Positions 52,328 to 61,775 of a DNA stretch of 64,000 nucleotides are shown piece after piece. The position numbers were made by a program, and so were the translations under genes. The DNA is taken from assembly GCA_964455935.1 (NCBI GenBank), contig CAYVZU010000002.1, forward strand, positions 1-64,000. Direction: 5' to 3'. Under the pieces are notes generated by a model. The model searched no databases. It saw only the letters and a program-made list of their open reading frames with translations, and was not told the DNA's origin. Source of the stretch: CAYVZU01 sp964455935 (GTDB taxonomy: Bacteria > Fibrobacterota > CAYVZU01). Numbering within the stretch: the stretch's first letter is position 1; each line of letters opens with the position of its first letter.

Positions 52328-52687
52328 ATGATTCAACGCGAGCATGAACGCATTCCCTTTGAGGCGCCGATCAGGCTTGCCCTGGCCGGTCAGATCATCG
52401 AATGGGTGAAATGCGTCAATATCAGTATGGGCGGGATCTGCCTGGAGTTGAGCAGCTCCATTGGGAACTTCAACTCGGGGATTGTTGCTCTCGAAAAACA
52501 GATCGACAATGCCACCGTTCGCTTCGAAGCCGATGCCGAAGTTATGTGGAGAAAGCCCGGTGAATCGGATGCATCGGTTCTTGTTGGGCTTAGATTCGGA
52601 GAGCTCAATCCCCAGAACCGAAGGAGCCTTGTCCAGATGATTGTCCACAGGCTCCGGGAAATCGACGCGCGGAAAAGTGCGACCTGA
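52328..52687 (+). CDS. PilZ-domain protein
   Basis: 119 residues, one PilZ domain. c-di-GMP motif pieces: QREHERIPFEAPIRL near residue 3 (RxxxR) and NISMGGICLEL near residue 36 (D/N-x-S-x-x-G). Cytoplasmic c-di-GMP receptor; target unknown. Transcribed alone; weak RBS. Confidence 0.85.
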   Translation: MIQREHERIPFEAPIRLALAGQIIEWVKCVNISMGGICLELSSSIGNFNSGIVALEKQIDNATVRFEADAEVMWRKPGESDASVLVGLRFGELNPQNRRSLVQMIVHRLREIDARKSAT

Positions 52688-52871
52688 TCCTTTCTGCCCA
52701 GCCAATCGTATCGTGTTTGGTTACGCCTTCTCGGCAAGAAATCAGCAATCCTGAGGACCTGCAAACGGGAAGCTCTGGTTCATCGCGGGCGGTAGCCGAA
52801 GCGATGTGGAATGCGCAATGATGCGGAATCTGCCACAGACAGGCCAGGCGCTGCAATGGGCAAATCGCCGG

Positions 52872-53330
52872 TTATCGCGGCGCCGCATTGCAGCCAATGG
52901 AAGCTTGGTCCTCATTTGAAATTCCAACAATCACCGGCAATCTGCGAACCAGCCCGCCTTTTCGATCCAGAAGCCGGACAAAAAGCAGAGAAATAACCAG
53001 TCCGGCAAGGGTGCCCAGAAGCCCTGCGGAATCCTGCGACATGGCCGGCAGAAGCCGGACTCCGGCAAAGTACCCCACGAGCATGGACAACACCGGTACA
53101 CCGAAGACCAGAGCCGAGGATTGGATCCGCAGGCCGGCCGGAAACTCAATCTCCACTCGATCCCCGGCCATCACGCCCAGCGAATCTTTCACCTGGATGG
53201 CGTTCTTTTTCTGGTCCGCACCGGAAAAACAGATCTCCTTGCCCCGGCAACTTGTGCAGGCCTCATTCCAATCCAGTTCGACCCAGGCAAACCCGTGATC
53301 GGTTCGGATAACGCGTGCGGTTTCAGACAT
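52872..53330 (-). CDS. RseC/MucC family protein
   Basis: 152 residues, SoxR-reducing system protein RseC type. N-terminal Cys-rich strand domain CTSCRGKEICFSGADQ near residue 25 (C-x2-C-x5-C) then two membrane segments (SSALVFGVPVLSMLVGYFAG; GLLGTLAGLVISLLFVRLL). Known to sit with rnf or rseAB; no such genes here. Cys pattern suggests a redox or metal role at the membrane. Convergent with PilZ. Confidence 0.8.
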   Translation of the reverse strand: MSETARVIRTDHGFAWVELDWNEACTSCRGKEICFSGADQKKNAIQVKDSLGVMAGDRVEIEFPAGLRIQSSALVFGVPVLSMLVGYFAGVRLLPAMSQDSAGLLGTLAGLVISLLFVRLLDRKGGLVRRLPVIVGISNEDQASIGCNAAPR

Positions 53331-53399
53331 GGTTTGAAAATAATGATTGCCGGTCGAAGTGCAATATGCCTGCCCAGAGCTCAGGGACGGATCATTGGA

Positions 53400-54527
53400 C
53401 TAAGGCCGGTAGAAGACATCCGTGACCGACTGGTTAAAATGCAGCCGGTTAATGGTCGAGGCAAAGCGACGGGCCAGAGAATGCAATACAACGAAATCGA
53501 GCTCGAAGAGATCGGGAATCTGCGGAATCGTGTCGGTTACATGAAGTTCCTTCAGACCCAGTTCGCTGTGCGCCTTAATTAACATGGGCAGGTGCTCGCG
53601 GCCGATCTTGATGTGGGAAATCGCGGCATAGATCTCGTTGACCCCGTAGTTGCGATGAATGGACTCCGCTGCATTGATGATCGAACTGCATGTGACCGAC
53701 TCATCGTCAACGATGATCGCGGTCTTTTTGTCCTGGATGTCGCCGATAATGCCCAGCAAATTCGCCTTGTCCTTTTCGCGGCGGAACTTGCTGGCGATGG
53801 CATAGGGAATATCCATGGCTTTCGCATAGTGGACCGCGAACTTGGCGCCGCCGGCATCGGTCGAGACCGCCACCACTTCTTTGGTCCCCCTTAAATGCTC
53901 GAACATTTCAATGAAAAGATCGAGTCCGCTAAGAGCGACCAGCATCATCTCGGGTTCGTAAAAGCCGTACAAAGACAGTGTGTGCGCGTGATAGGTCAGG
54001 TGCGCATTGGCACCGGCAACCTTGAGCTGATCGGCAAACAGGCTGGCCAGGGTGGCCTCGCGCTTCATGAACGTGGGTTTGTCCTGCCGCGAATAGGGAG
54101 TATACGGCGTCACCACGGTCACGCTTTTGGCCCTGTGCGCGCGAAGAGTTCGGACCACCTGCAGCATCTGCTGAATGTTCTCGTTTACCGTATTCCCGCT
54201 TACGCGCTCGTGCACGCATTGGAACACATAGGCGTCCGACCCGGCCACGTGCTGCGGGAGACGGGGGCACGTTTCGCTATCCACGAACACGGACGTCAGC
54301 GGCTCTTCCCGGGTGCCAAGTATAGGGATCTCCCGCAGTTGGCTTTCGTTCTCCGCAAGCATGCCCTCGTATTCGCGTTTTACCGCCTGCGCAAAATCAA
54401 TTCCCGAGTTGCAGGCGACAAATAAAAGCCAGCCGTTAGGCCCCCCAAGGATCTTCTTCTTTGTTTTTTCGAATTTCTCGGGGGTTATGAAGCGATGGGA
54501 AAACGCCTGATTTGTCGTGGGAACCAT
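53400..54527 (-). CDS. Ribose-phosphate pyrophosphokinase homologue, divergent loop
   Basis: 375 residues (classical PRPP synthetases are about 310-320). Recognisable TPYTPYSRQDKP (ATP/flexible-loop region, YxRQDR) near residue 142 and VVAVSTDAGGAKFA near 220. The PRPP loop, normally DDmidTaGT, reads DDESVTCSSIINAA, so the phosphate-binding residues are changed. Either a divergent synthetase or a regulatory homologue. 3 bp after pyrF, so co-expressed with pyrimidine synthesis. Confidence 0.75.
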   Translation of the reverse strand: MVPTTNQAFSHRFITPEKFEKTKKKILGGPNGWLLFVACNSGIDFAQAVKREYEGMLAENESQLREIPILGTREEPLTSVFVDSETCPRLPQHVAGSDAYVFQCVHERVSGNTVNENIQQMLQVVRTLRAHRAKSVTVVTPYTPYSRQDKPTFMKREATLASLFADQLKVAGANAHLTYHAHTLSLYGFYEPEMMLVALSGLDLFIEMFEHLRGTKEVVAVSTDAGGAKFAVHYAKAMDIPYAIASKFRREKDKANLLGIIGDIQDKKTAIIVDDESVTCSSIINAAESIHRNYGVNEIYAAISHIKIGREHLPMLIKAHSELGLKELHVTDTIPQIPDLFELDFVVLHSLARRFASTINRLHFNQSVTDVFYRP

Positions 54528-54530
54528 GGT

Positions 54531-55343
54531 TTACCTCGTGATTGCGGATTGCCGCAACTGTTCTATTTCATCGCGCAACTGCAGAGCAGCCGTGCGGACC
54601 GCGCCGTCTTTTGGATAGAGAACCTGGCGTGACGCATTGAACACGCAGAGCCCTTCTCCCAGAGTACCAAACCGGACGGATTTTGCCAAATCACCGCTCT
54701 GGGCGCCGATTCCCGGCACAAGGAAGGCCAGGCCCGGATGCTGCTTGCGCAACGCCAGGAGCCCTTCGGGTTTGGTGGCCCCAACAACAATACCCACGTT
54801 GCCCCGCATCCGGTTCCATTGATCGGCCAAATCGGCAACGTACTCGAATAATCGTTTGCGGCCCAGCAGAAGATATTGAAGGTCGGCCGCGCCCGCGTTT
54901 GAAGTCAGGCAAAGCACAAAAACACCCTTGCCTTTGTACTCCAGAAACGGATCGATGGAGTCAAACCCCATATACGGGCTTAGCGTGACCGCATCGGCAC
55001 CCACATAATCATAACAGTATCGTGCATAATGCGTTGCCGTGTTGCCGATGTCACCGCGCTTCACATCCAAAATCACCTGCACGGCCGGCGCGGATTTCTT
55101 AATATACGAAACCGTCTCACGCAGCTCCTCGATCCGGCCGGTGGATTCATAAAAGGCGGAATTCGGCTTGTAGGCGCAAACCAAATCCATGGTTTCATCG
55201 ATGACATGACGATTGAAGGCCAGCAGCGGCTTCTTCTTACGCTGAAATTTGGCGGGAATTTTTTCGAGATCCGTGTCCAGGCCCACACAAAGGAGACTTT
55301 GGTTCTTCTTAACCGTCTTGCGCAGATCCGACACAAAATTCAT
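54531..55343 (-). CDS. pyrF: Orotidine 5'-phosphate decarboxylase
   Basis: 270 residues, type-2 OMP decarboxylase (UMP synthesis). CVGLDTDLEKIP near the N-terminus (D in the DxKxxD set), VILDVKRGDIGNTATHYA near 92 with catalytic K/D residues, LSPYMGFDSI, GIVVGATKPEGL and LVPGIGAQSGDL near the phosphate loop. Start ATG 55343 (MNFVSDLRK). Co-transcribed with the PRPP-synthetase homologue. Confidence 0.92.
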   Translation of the reverse strand: MNFVSDLRKTVKKNQSLLCVGLDTDLEKIPAKFQRKKKPLLAFNRHVIDETMDLVCAYKPNSAFYESTGRIEELRETVSYIKKSAPAVQVILDVKRGDIGNTATHYARYCYDYVGADAVTLSPYMGFDSIDPFLEYKGKGVFVLCLTSNAGAADLQYLLLGRKRLFEYVADLADQWNRMRGNVGIVVGATKPEGLLALRKQHPGLAFLVPGIGAQSGDLAKSVRFGTLGEGLCVFNASRQVLYPKDGAVRTAALQLRDEIEQLRQSAITR

Positions 55344-55501
55344 GGCAACAAAAAAGCATTCTGGGCACTGAAAATCAAGCATGGCGACTGGCGGCTTTCA
55401 AAACACTTTTTTCAAATTATATCTAATTATTCTCAAGTTATGTTATTTTCTCATGTTCTGGAATCGCGGTGGCATCCCACCCAGCCTTGGAAAGGAATAC
55501 A

Positions 55502-56764
55502 ATGATTATTGGAAACGGCTCTGCTCGGACTGCCCTCGATCAAAACGAAATTCAGCAGATCGTTATTAAAACTCTTGACTCAATCAACCTTCAAGGCAAA
55601 AGCGTATTGGCCATAATCCCCGATTCAACAAGGACTTGCCCAATTCAGTTAATGTTCAAGATTATATCCGAATCGCTGAAGGGAAAAGCGAAGAAGCTTG
55701 ATTATCTCATCGCTTTGGGCACGCATCCGCCCATGGACGAAAAAGCAATTGATAAACTGGTAGGCTGCACCAATCGAGAGCGCGAGCAGTACGGCGTCAG
55801 AGTCTTCAATCACATGTGGAAAGATCCCAAGGCCCTGCGCAAAATAGGGACGATCACGGAAGAAGAGGTGGAGCAGGTAACATCAGGCTTGTTCCGGATG
55901 AAGGTGAGCGTTGAGATCAATGCCATGGTCAAGAACTATGACCAGATCCTCATCTGCGGACCGGTGTTCCCCCATGAGGTCGTGGGCATGTCCGGCGGGT
56001 ACAAATACTTCTTCCCTGGTATTTGCGGCAGTGAATTTCTGAATTTTTTCCACTGGGTCGGCGCGATGATCACCAACCCCAGGATCATTGGAAACAAAAA
56101 CACGCCGGTCCGCGACCTGATCAATCTCGCGGCCCGGTTCATCCAAGTTCCGGTTGCGGCCCTTTGTGTGGTCGTCCACCACCAAAAGCTGCATGGGCTG
56201 TATGCAGGCGATGTCAATGAGGCCTGGTCAAAGGCCGCGGACCTGGCTGCGCAATTGGAAATGGTGGCCTTGGACCGGCCCTTTCAACGAGTGCTTTCCT
56301 GCGCACCCGAAATGTACGACGATCTCTGGACCGGCGGTAAGTGCATGTATAAAATGGAGAACGTGGTCGCCGACGGAGGAGAACTGATCATCTATGCTCC
56401 CCACATAACCGAAATCTCCTATACGCACGGCAAGGTCCTCGACGAGGTGGGATATCACGTGCGGGATTATTTCCGCAAACAGTGGGACCGCTTCCAGCAT
56501 TTCCCCTGGGGCGTGCTGGCCCACTCGACCCATGTCCGCGGGATTGGAACCTTTGAAAACGGCCAAGAGCAGGGCCGTGTAACCGTGACTCTGGCAACGG
56601 GAATCCCGCCGGAACGTTGCAGGCAAGTGAACCTGGGCTATCTCGATCCGCAGTCCGTTCGCGTCGAAGAATGGGCGAACCGCGAATCCGAAGGCCTGCT
56701 GCTGGTCCGCAGGGCCGGGGAAGTCCTGTACCGACTCAAGAATCCGCCCGCGTGGGCAAAATAA
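55502..56764 (+). CDS. LarA-like (DUF2088) protein
   Basis: 420 residues. Nickel-dependent lactate-racemase family: IPDSTRTCP near 37, LIALGTHPPMD near 72, GGYKYFFPGICG near 173, catalytic-type His regions (THNPRII-like ITNPRIIGN). The GTH and GG-K-PGICG words fit; some members need the NPN cofactor (LarB/C/E, absent here). Sits 25 bp before pdxB and then gnd, an unusual set. Racemase of an alpha-hydroxy acid is a family-based guess. Confidence 0.75.
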   Translation: MIIGNGSARTALDQNEIQQIVIKTLDSINLQGKSVLAIIPDSTRTCPIQLMFKIISESLKGKAKKLDYLIALGTHPPMDEKAIDKLVGCTNREREQYGVRVFNHMWKDPKALRKIGTITEEEVEQVTSGLFRMKVSVEINAMVKNYDQILICGPVFPHEVVGMSGGYKYFFPGICGSEFLNFFHWVGAMITNPRIIGNKNTPVRDLINLAARFIQVPVAALCVVVHHQKLHGLYAGDVNEAWSKAADLAAQLEMVALDRPFQRVLSCAPEMYDDLWTGGKCMYKMENVVADGGELIIYAPHITEISYTHGKVLDEVGYHVRDYFRKQWDRFQHFPWGVLAHSTHVRGIGTFENGQEQGRVTVTLATGIPPERCRQVNLGYLDPQSVRVEEWANRESEGLLLVRRAGEVLYRLKNPPAWAK

Positions 56765-56788
56765 GCCAACCTTGACCACAGGACCCAA

Positions 56789-57937
56789 ATGAGCCTTCGT
56801 ATTGTCGCTGACGAGAATATCCCCTGCGCGCAGGAAGCCTTTTCCTGTCTGGGTAATGTGCGCCTCATGCCCGGACGGGCCATCGACCCGGATGCCGTTT
56901 CGGATGCCGACGCCTTGATCGTTCGGTCGATCACAAAAGTCAATCGCAGCCTTCTGGAAGGGTCTCCCGTCAAGTTCGTTGGCACGGCAACGATCGGATT
57001 CGACCACATCGATCTGAATTATCTGAACGAGCGCGGAATCGAATTTGCCAGTGCGCCCGGATCCAATGCCAATTCGGTTTCCGAGTATATTACCGCCTCT
57101 CTCCTGCTGCTTTCCGAGAAGCTGGGCAAGCCTTTGGCGGGTTCGAAAATTGCCATTGTGGGAGTGGGAAATGTGGGAACCCGGGTCCATGCGAAGGCCC
57201 AGGCCTTGGGTATGGAATGCCTGCTTAACGACCCTCCCAGGTACCGGGAGACCATCGACCCGAAATACCTTCTTTTGGGCGAGGCCATTTCTGACGCGGA
57301 TTTTGTTACGCTTCATGTTCCCCTGCAGGAACAGGGACCCGACATGACGCTGTCCATGGCCGATTCCGGCTTCTTCGCATTTATGAAATCCGAATCGGTT
57401 TTTTTAAACACCTCGCGCGGCCCTGTGACGGACGAACGAGAACTGGCCTTTGCCCTGGAGCGCGGCCATTTGTCCGCCGCGGTGCTCGATGTCTGGCGAA
57501 ACGAACCGTCCATTGACCCCAACCTTGTTGGGCGCGCCTTTCTGGCCACGCCGCACATCGCCGGATATTCCTTTGATGGCAAAGTCAATGGCACGCGCAT
57601 GATGTTCGAGTCGCTGGCGCGTTGGACAAGGACCGACGTCAAGCTTGATTTCAACCAACTTCTGCCTGAGCCTGAAGTGGGGTACCTGGATCTTTCGAAG
57701 GAAAAGGGCAATGATGAGGCGATTCTGCGCAAAGCGGTTCTTTCCGTATACAACATCAAGGGCGATGATCAGCGACTGCGCCAGGCGGCCGCGGGTCCCG
57801 AAATTGGACAAGGGTTCGACCGCCTGCGAAAAGATTACCCGCGCAGACGGGAATTTCAGAATACGAAGCTTGCGCTGCCGGATCGAAAGGAATTGAGAGA
57901 AAAGGCAAAGGGAATAGGGTTCAACGTACATTCGTAG
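56789..57937 (+). CDS. pdxB: Erythronate-4-phosphate dehydrogenase
   Basis: 382 residues. D-2-hydroxyacid dehydrogenase; oxidises 4-phosphoerythronate in pyridoxal-phosphate synthesis (DXP-dependent route). Full PdxB pattern: DENIPCAQEAFSCLG, RSITKVNRSLLEGSPVKFVG, ATIGFDHID, NAN-SVSEY, IVGVGNVGTRVHAKAQALGM (Rossmann), HVPLQEQGPDMTLSMAD, LDVWRNEP, TPHIAGYSFDGKVNGT (catalytic His), and the dimerisation tail to RLRKDYPRRREF. Good RBS AGGA. Confidence 0.92.
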   Translation: MSLRIVADENIPCAQEAFSCLGNVRLMPGRAIDPDAVSDADALIVRSITKVNRSLLEGSPVKFVGTATIGFDHIDLNYLNERGIEFASAPGSNANSVSEYITASLLLLSEKLGKPLAGSKIAIVGVGNVGTRVHAKAQALGMECLLNDPPRYRETIDPKYLLLGEAISDADFVTLHVPLQEQGPDMTLSMADSGFFAFMKSESVFLNTSRGPVTDERELAFALERGHLSAAVLDVWRNEPSIDPNLVGRAFLATPHIAGYSFDGKVNGTRMMFESLARWTRTDVKLDFNQLLPEPEVGYLDLSKEKGNDEAILRKAVLSVYNIKGDDQRLRQAAAGPEIGQGFDRLRKDYPRRREFQNTKLALPDRKELREKAKGIGFNVHS

Positions 57938-57949
57938 GGAGGCGCGCAC

Positions 57950-59410
57950 ATGTCCCAACAGTCATCCGCCGACATTGGCTTGATCGGCCTTGCCGTAATG
58001 GGTCAGAATCTGGTCCTCAACATGAATGATCATGGATTTACCGTGGCGGTATTCAACCGCACGGTATCCAAGGTGGACGAGTTCCTTTCGAACGAAGCCA
58101 AGGGCACCAAAATTATCGGCGCCCACTCGATCCAAGAATTCGTATCGCTTCTTAAAAGACCCCGTCGGGTGTTTCTGCTGGTCAAAGCCGGACAGGCTGT
58201 GGACGACTTCATCGAGCAGCTTCTGCCGCACCTGGAACAGGGTGATATCATCATCGACGGCGGCAACTCTCATTTCCCGGACACAATCCGCAGAACCAAG
58301 TATGTGGAATCCAAAGGTCTGCTCTATATTGGAACCGGCGTATCGGGCGGCGAAGAGGGCGCGCGGCGTGGTCCTTCCATGATGCCCGGCGGCTCCCCCG
58401 CCGCGTGGCCGCACGTGAAGGAGATTTTTCAGGCTGTCTGCGCCAAGTCGGACAAAGGCGAGCCCTGCTGCGATTGGATGGGTGAAAATGGCGCCGGCCA
58501 CTACGTGAAAATGGTCCATAACGGCATCGAGTATGGCGACATGCAACTGATCTGCGAATGCTACCAGCTCATGAAAGAGGGTCTGGGCATGTCGAACAAG
58601 GAAATGCACGAGGTTTTTACCCAATGGAATGAAGGCGAACTGAAATCATACCTGGTCGAAATCACCCGCGACATCCTGGGCTTCAAAGACGAGAAAGGCA
58701 AGTTCGTTGTCGACTACATTCTCGACACCGCGGGCCAGAAAGGCACAGGCAAATGGACCAGCGTTTCGGCCCTGGACCTTGGCATTCCCATGACTATGGT
58801 GGCCGAGGCTGTGTTTGCGCGCTGCCTCTCGGCGATTAAGGATGAACGCGTCGCCGCCTCCACGGTTCTAAAAGGGCCCGGCAGAAAGTTCACGGGCGCC
58901 AAGAAGAAAGCGGTTGATGACATTCGCAAGGCCATGTACGCGTCGAAAATTGTCTCGTATGCCCAGGGGTTCATGCTTCTGCGCGAAGCCGCCAAGGAAT
59001 ACAAGTGGAGCCTTAATTACGGCGGAATTGCCCTGGTCTGGCGCGGCGGATGCATTATTCGAAGCGCCTTCCTTGGAAAGATTCGCGATGCTTTCGAGAA
59101 GGACCCCAAGCTTTCGAACCTGCTGCTCGACGGCTACTTCCGCAAGGTTGTCAAAGACTGCCTGCCTTCCTGGCGCAAGGTAGTGACGGACGCGGTGCAG
59201 CTTGGCGTGCCGGTTCCGGCCATGATCGCCTCGCTCTGCTTTTTTGACGGCTACCGCAGCAAACGACTCCCGGCAAACCTGCTTCAGGCTCAGCGCGACT
59301 ACTTCGGCGCTCATACATACGAGCGAACGGATAAGCCGCGCGGTGAGTTTTATCATACGAACTGGACCGGCCGCGGCGGCCGCACATCGGCCAGCACCTA
59401 CATGGCATAG
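57950..59410 (+). CDS. gnd: 6-phosphogluconate dehydrogenase
   Basis: Oxidative decarboxylation of 6-phosphogluconate to ribulose 5-phosphate, 486 residues. GLAVMGQNLVLNMNDHGF (NADP fold) near residue 10, GTGVSGGEEGARRGPSMMPGG near 128, MVHNGIEYGDMQL near 185 (catalytic Lys), DTAGQKGTGKWTS near 260, QAQRDYFGAHTYERTD near 450. Starts 12 bp after pdxB with GGGAGG. Forms part of the pentose-phosphate pathway. Confidence 0.96.
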   Translation: MSQQSSADIGLIGLAVMGQNLVLNMNDHGFTVAVFNRTVSKVDEFLSNEAKGTKIIGAHSIQEFVSLLKRPRRVFLLVKAGQAVDDFIEQLLPHLEQGDIIIDGGNSHFPDTIRRTKYVESKGLLYIGTGVSGGEEGARRGPSMMPGGSPAAWPHVKEIFQAVCAKSDKGEPCCDWMGENGAGHYVKMVHNGIEYGDMQLICECYQLMKEGLGMSNKEMHEVFTQWNEGELKSYLVEITRDILGFKDEKGKFVVDYILDTAGQKGTGKWTSVSALDLGIPMTMVAEAVFARCLSAIKDERVAASTVLKGPGRKFTGAKKKAVDDIRKAMYASKIVSYAQGFMLLREAAKEYKWSLNYGGIALVWRGGCIIRSAFLGKIRDAFEKDPKLSNLLLDGYFRKVVKDCLPSWRKVVTDAVQLGVPVPAMIASLCFFDGYRSKRLPANLLQAQRDYFGAHTYERTDKPRGEFYHTNWTGRGGRTSASTYMA

Positions 59411-59700
59411 ACCTTAACCTTACTTCATCGATTAGGAGAAACAGTTTTCAACAAAGCAGGTTTTTGGGCTGCAGGTATGCAGGCAGGAGCCCGCGGTGCT
59501 TGGAACTCTGGTTTTTTCGAAGCTTTCGACAAGTGTTATGGTGTGCACGGGAAAAGAACCCGTCTTCTTTCCAACCTGACCCAGAATCGAAGCGTCATTT
59601 TTTCCGATTATTCCACACAAGAACGCGCCGGCAGGAAAGTGCAACTGCCACAGCCCCGTAGTAATTGATTTCGGCAAGTCCAAAACCTGCAGCCTTCTTC
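59411..59700. other. Spacer between gnd and zupT
   Basis: Contains a degenerate TTTGGGCTGCAGGTATGCAGG repeat near 59462 and, on the minus strand, an 83-codon open frame (59432-59683) with a suggestive Cys-rich end but no RBS and no recognised family; I do not call it. Confidence 0.4.
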
Positions 59701-60519
59701 TCAGAACAGCAGCAGGCTTCCCGCCATCACGGCCATCCCAACGATCAGGCCGTAGATCGAGAGATGGTGCTCGCCGTATTTCTGTGCGGAAGGCAAGAGT
59801 TCGTCCAACGAGATAAACACCATGATTCCGGCAACACCGGCCATCATACAGCCCGTCACGGCACCATTGAGCACGGTCCTTAAAGCAGCGAACCCAATAA
59901 GCGCGCCCACCGGCTCGGCCAACCCGGACAGAAAAGAATAGGTAAAGGCCCGGCCACGGCTTCGCGTCGCATAGTAAATCGGCACGCTAACGGCGATCCC
60001 TTCGGGAATATTGTGGAATGCAATCGCGATTGTGATCGAAATTCCCAGGGCCGGATTGGTCAAAGCGCTCGCGAAGGTCACCAGGCCCTCAGGGAAATTG
60101 TGAATGCCAATGGCCAGAGCGGTGAAAAGGCCCATTCGAAGAAGACCTTGCTCCTTCCCCATCGTCCCGGGCGGAAATGCCATCTCCTCGACCCCCCGCA
60201 TCTCGTGCGGATTCTCGAACGAGGGAACAAGCCGATCGATGAGCGCCATCAACAGCATGCCGGCAAAGAACGCAACCGCGGTCGCCACTGCTCCGGGCTT
60301 TCCCCCAAACGCCTCCACCAACGAATGCCGCGCAACCGTCAGAATCTCAACAAAGGACACATAGATCATGATCCCAGCGGAAAAACCAAGAGACACCGCC
60401 AGAAAACGAGTATTGGTGTGCCGGGCGAAGAAGGCAATTGTGCTGCCAATGCCCGTTGAAAGCCCCGCCACCAGAGTGAGAACAAAGGCAAACGCCACAT
60501 TTCCGCTGGTCACATCCAT
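59701..60519 (-). CDS. zupT: ZIP-family divalent metal transporter (ZupT)
   Basis: 272 residues, eight membrane segments. Inner-membrane uptake of Zn2+ and other divalent cations. TM4/TM5 metal-binding pair GIHNFPEGLVT near 138 and AFHNIPEGIAV near 168; loop rich in Glu/His (FENPHEMRGVEE). Typical ZupT length and order. Convergent with gnd. Confidence 0.9.
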   Translation of the reverse strand: MDVTSGNVAFAFVLTLVAGLSTGIGSTIAFFARHTNTRFLAVSLGFSAGIMIYVSFVEILTVARHSLVEAFGGKPGAVATAVAFFAGMLLMALIDRLVPSFENPHEMRGVEEMAFPPGTMGKEQGLLRMGLFTALAIGIHNFPEGLVTFASALTNPALGISITIAIAFHNIPEGIAVSVPIYYATRSRGRAFTYSFLSGLAEPVGALIGFAALRTVLNGAVTGCMMAGVAGIMVFISLDELLPSAQKYGEHHLSIYGLIVGMAVMAGSLLLF

Positions 60520-60648
60520 AGGGCTCTCCGCCAGGAATTAGTGTTCTGCAAGTGAGTATTGTCAGTGAGATAATCTGGGCCGCTTATCCGCAGCGATGGA
60601 AGGACTCCCGCGTCGACGACAACTGGTTATGCTGCCCGCCAAACATGG

Positions 60649-61725
60649 TCATCTCCACTCCACGGGAACCACGCGGACCGGCCCCTTAAGGCCGGTTGTG
60701 CTCAAGTCTCTTGCTTCGCCCATCTTGAATTCCTTTTGTGTGCGAGCCAGGCATTCACTCGAAATCAGGATTTCCCGCGCGGCCGCGGCGTCACAGATGC
60801 GAGAAGCCAGATTTACGCCATGTCCCAAAGCCGTATAATCGAGCCGGTCGGCCGAACCGATATTGCCTACAATCATCTTTCCGCTGTTGATCCCAATTCC
60901 CACGTCAAGGGCCGGCAGCCCAAGTTCCGCCCACAGTTTCGCCAGGCCGCAATGCGCCCGCTGCATCTCAATGGCCGTGCGCACCGCGCGCGCGGCATGA
61001 TCGATCATGGCAAGCGGGGCGCCAAAAAGGACCATAAGCCCATCACCAATGAATTTATCCAGCGTGCCCTGATGTCGGTTGACAACCTCCATCATGGCCG
61101 AGAAAAAATCGTTAATCATCAGCCGTACCCGGGCCGGCTCGATTAGTTCGCTGGCGAGCGTAAACCCCCGCAAATCGGCAAACAGCACCGTGATCTCGCG
61201 CAGCTCCGCGGAAAAAGGATTGTGCTTTTGTTTCTTGAGCTGCTCGACCACCGAGGGCGCCACGTATCGCTTGAACAAGTCGTCGATCGACTGCTCCAGC
61301 GTATGATCCTCGAATAGAAACTGGGTTCTGTTCTCCACCTTCTGCACTTTGATGACGTACTGCAGAATGGAGCCGTTGGCGGGTTGTTCGAGTCGAATGA
61401 GCCGCTGGATTTCATGCCTCACCTCTTCGACCTCGCGCGCCAGAAATTCCAGAATCTTTTCGCGGCCAAAGAGCGCGTCGAAATGGGACAATGGACGCCC
61501 CTGGTATTGCCTTCGATCGATGTTGAGCATGCGCGCAAAATGCGAGTTGATGTATTCAATTTGTCCTTGTGCATCGACAATGGCAATGCCGTCGCGGAGA
61601 TCGACAATTGTGTTTTTCGCAAACGAGGCTTGGCGAAACGATTCCAGCTCACTCCGAAGCCGGATATTTTCGTCACGCAACTCCCGCATTCGGCCAAAGA
61701 AGGGCATTTTCATGGATTGGGTCAA
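60649..61725 (-). CDS. PAS-domain adenylate cyclase (class III)
   Basis: 358 residues. Coiled start (MRELRDENIRLRSELESFRQ), a PAS domain (about 40-120), and a class III nucleotide cyclase domain (about 180-350): VLFADLRGFTLAS (metal Asp), NRHQGTLDKFIGDGLMVLFG (second Asp and the Lys for adenine), DYTALGHGVNLASRI (Asp plus transition-state Asn/Arg). The Lys/Asp pair marks adenylate rather than guanylate specificity. No membrane segment. TTG 61725 with AAGGT seven bases upstream, or ATG 61713, may be the start. Divergent from trpS. Confidence 0.88.
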   Translation of the reverse strand: MTQSMKMPFFGRMRELRDENIRLRSELESFRQASFAKNTIVDLRDGIAIVDAQGQIEYINSHFARMLNIDRRQYQGRPLSHFDALFGREKILEFLAREVEEVRHEIQRLIRLEQPANGSILQYVIKVQKVENRTQFLFEDHTLEQSIDDLFKRYVAPSVVEQLKKQKHNPFSAELREITVLFADLRGFTLASELIEPARVRLMINDFFSAMMEVVNRHQGTLDKFIGDGLMVLFGAPLAMIDHAARAVRTAIEMQRAHCGLAKLWAELGLPALDVGIGINSGKMIVGNIGSADRLDYTALGHGVNLASRICDAAAAREILISSECLARTQKEFKMGEARDLSTTGLKGPVRVVPVEWR

Positions 61726-61775
61726 AATATTACCTTGAAGGGTGCGAAATCGAGGTGCACCAAGAGGGAGGAATC

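Noticed and set aside
52781..52806. CATCGC...GCGATG hairpin between PilZ and rseC
   Set aside because: Six-bp stem with a long loop and no T-tract; not convincing as a terminator or RNA.
59432..59683. 83-codon minus ORF in the gnd-zupT spacer
   Set aside because: No RBS, no recognised family, weak start; kept as a note only. Could be tested by conservation.
61569..61775. In-frame 5' extension of trpS
   Set aside because: The GTG at 61776 with a strong RBS and the family N-terminus fit; the extension overlaps the divergent cyclase gene.
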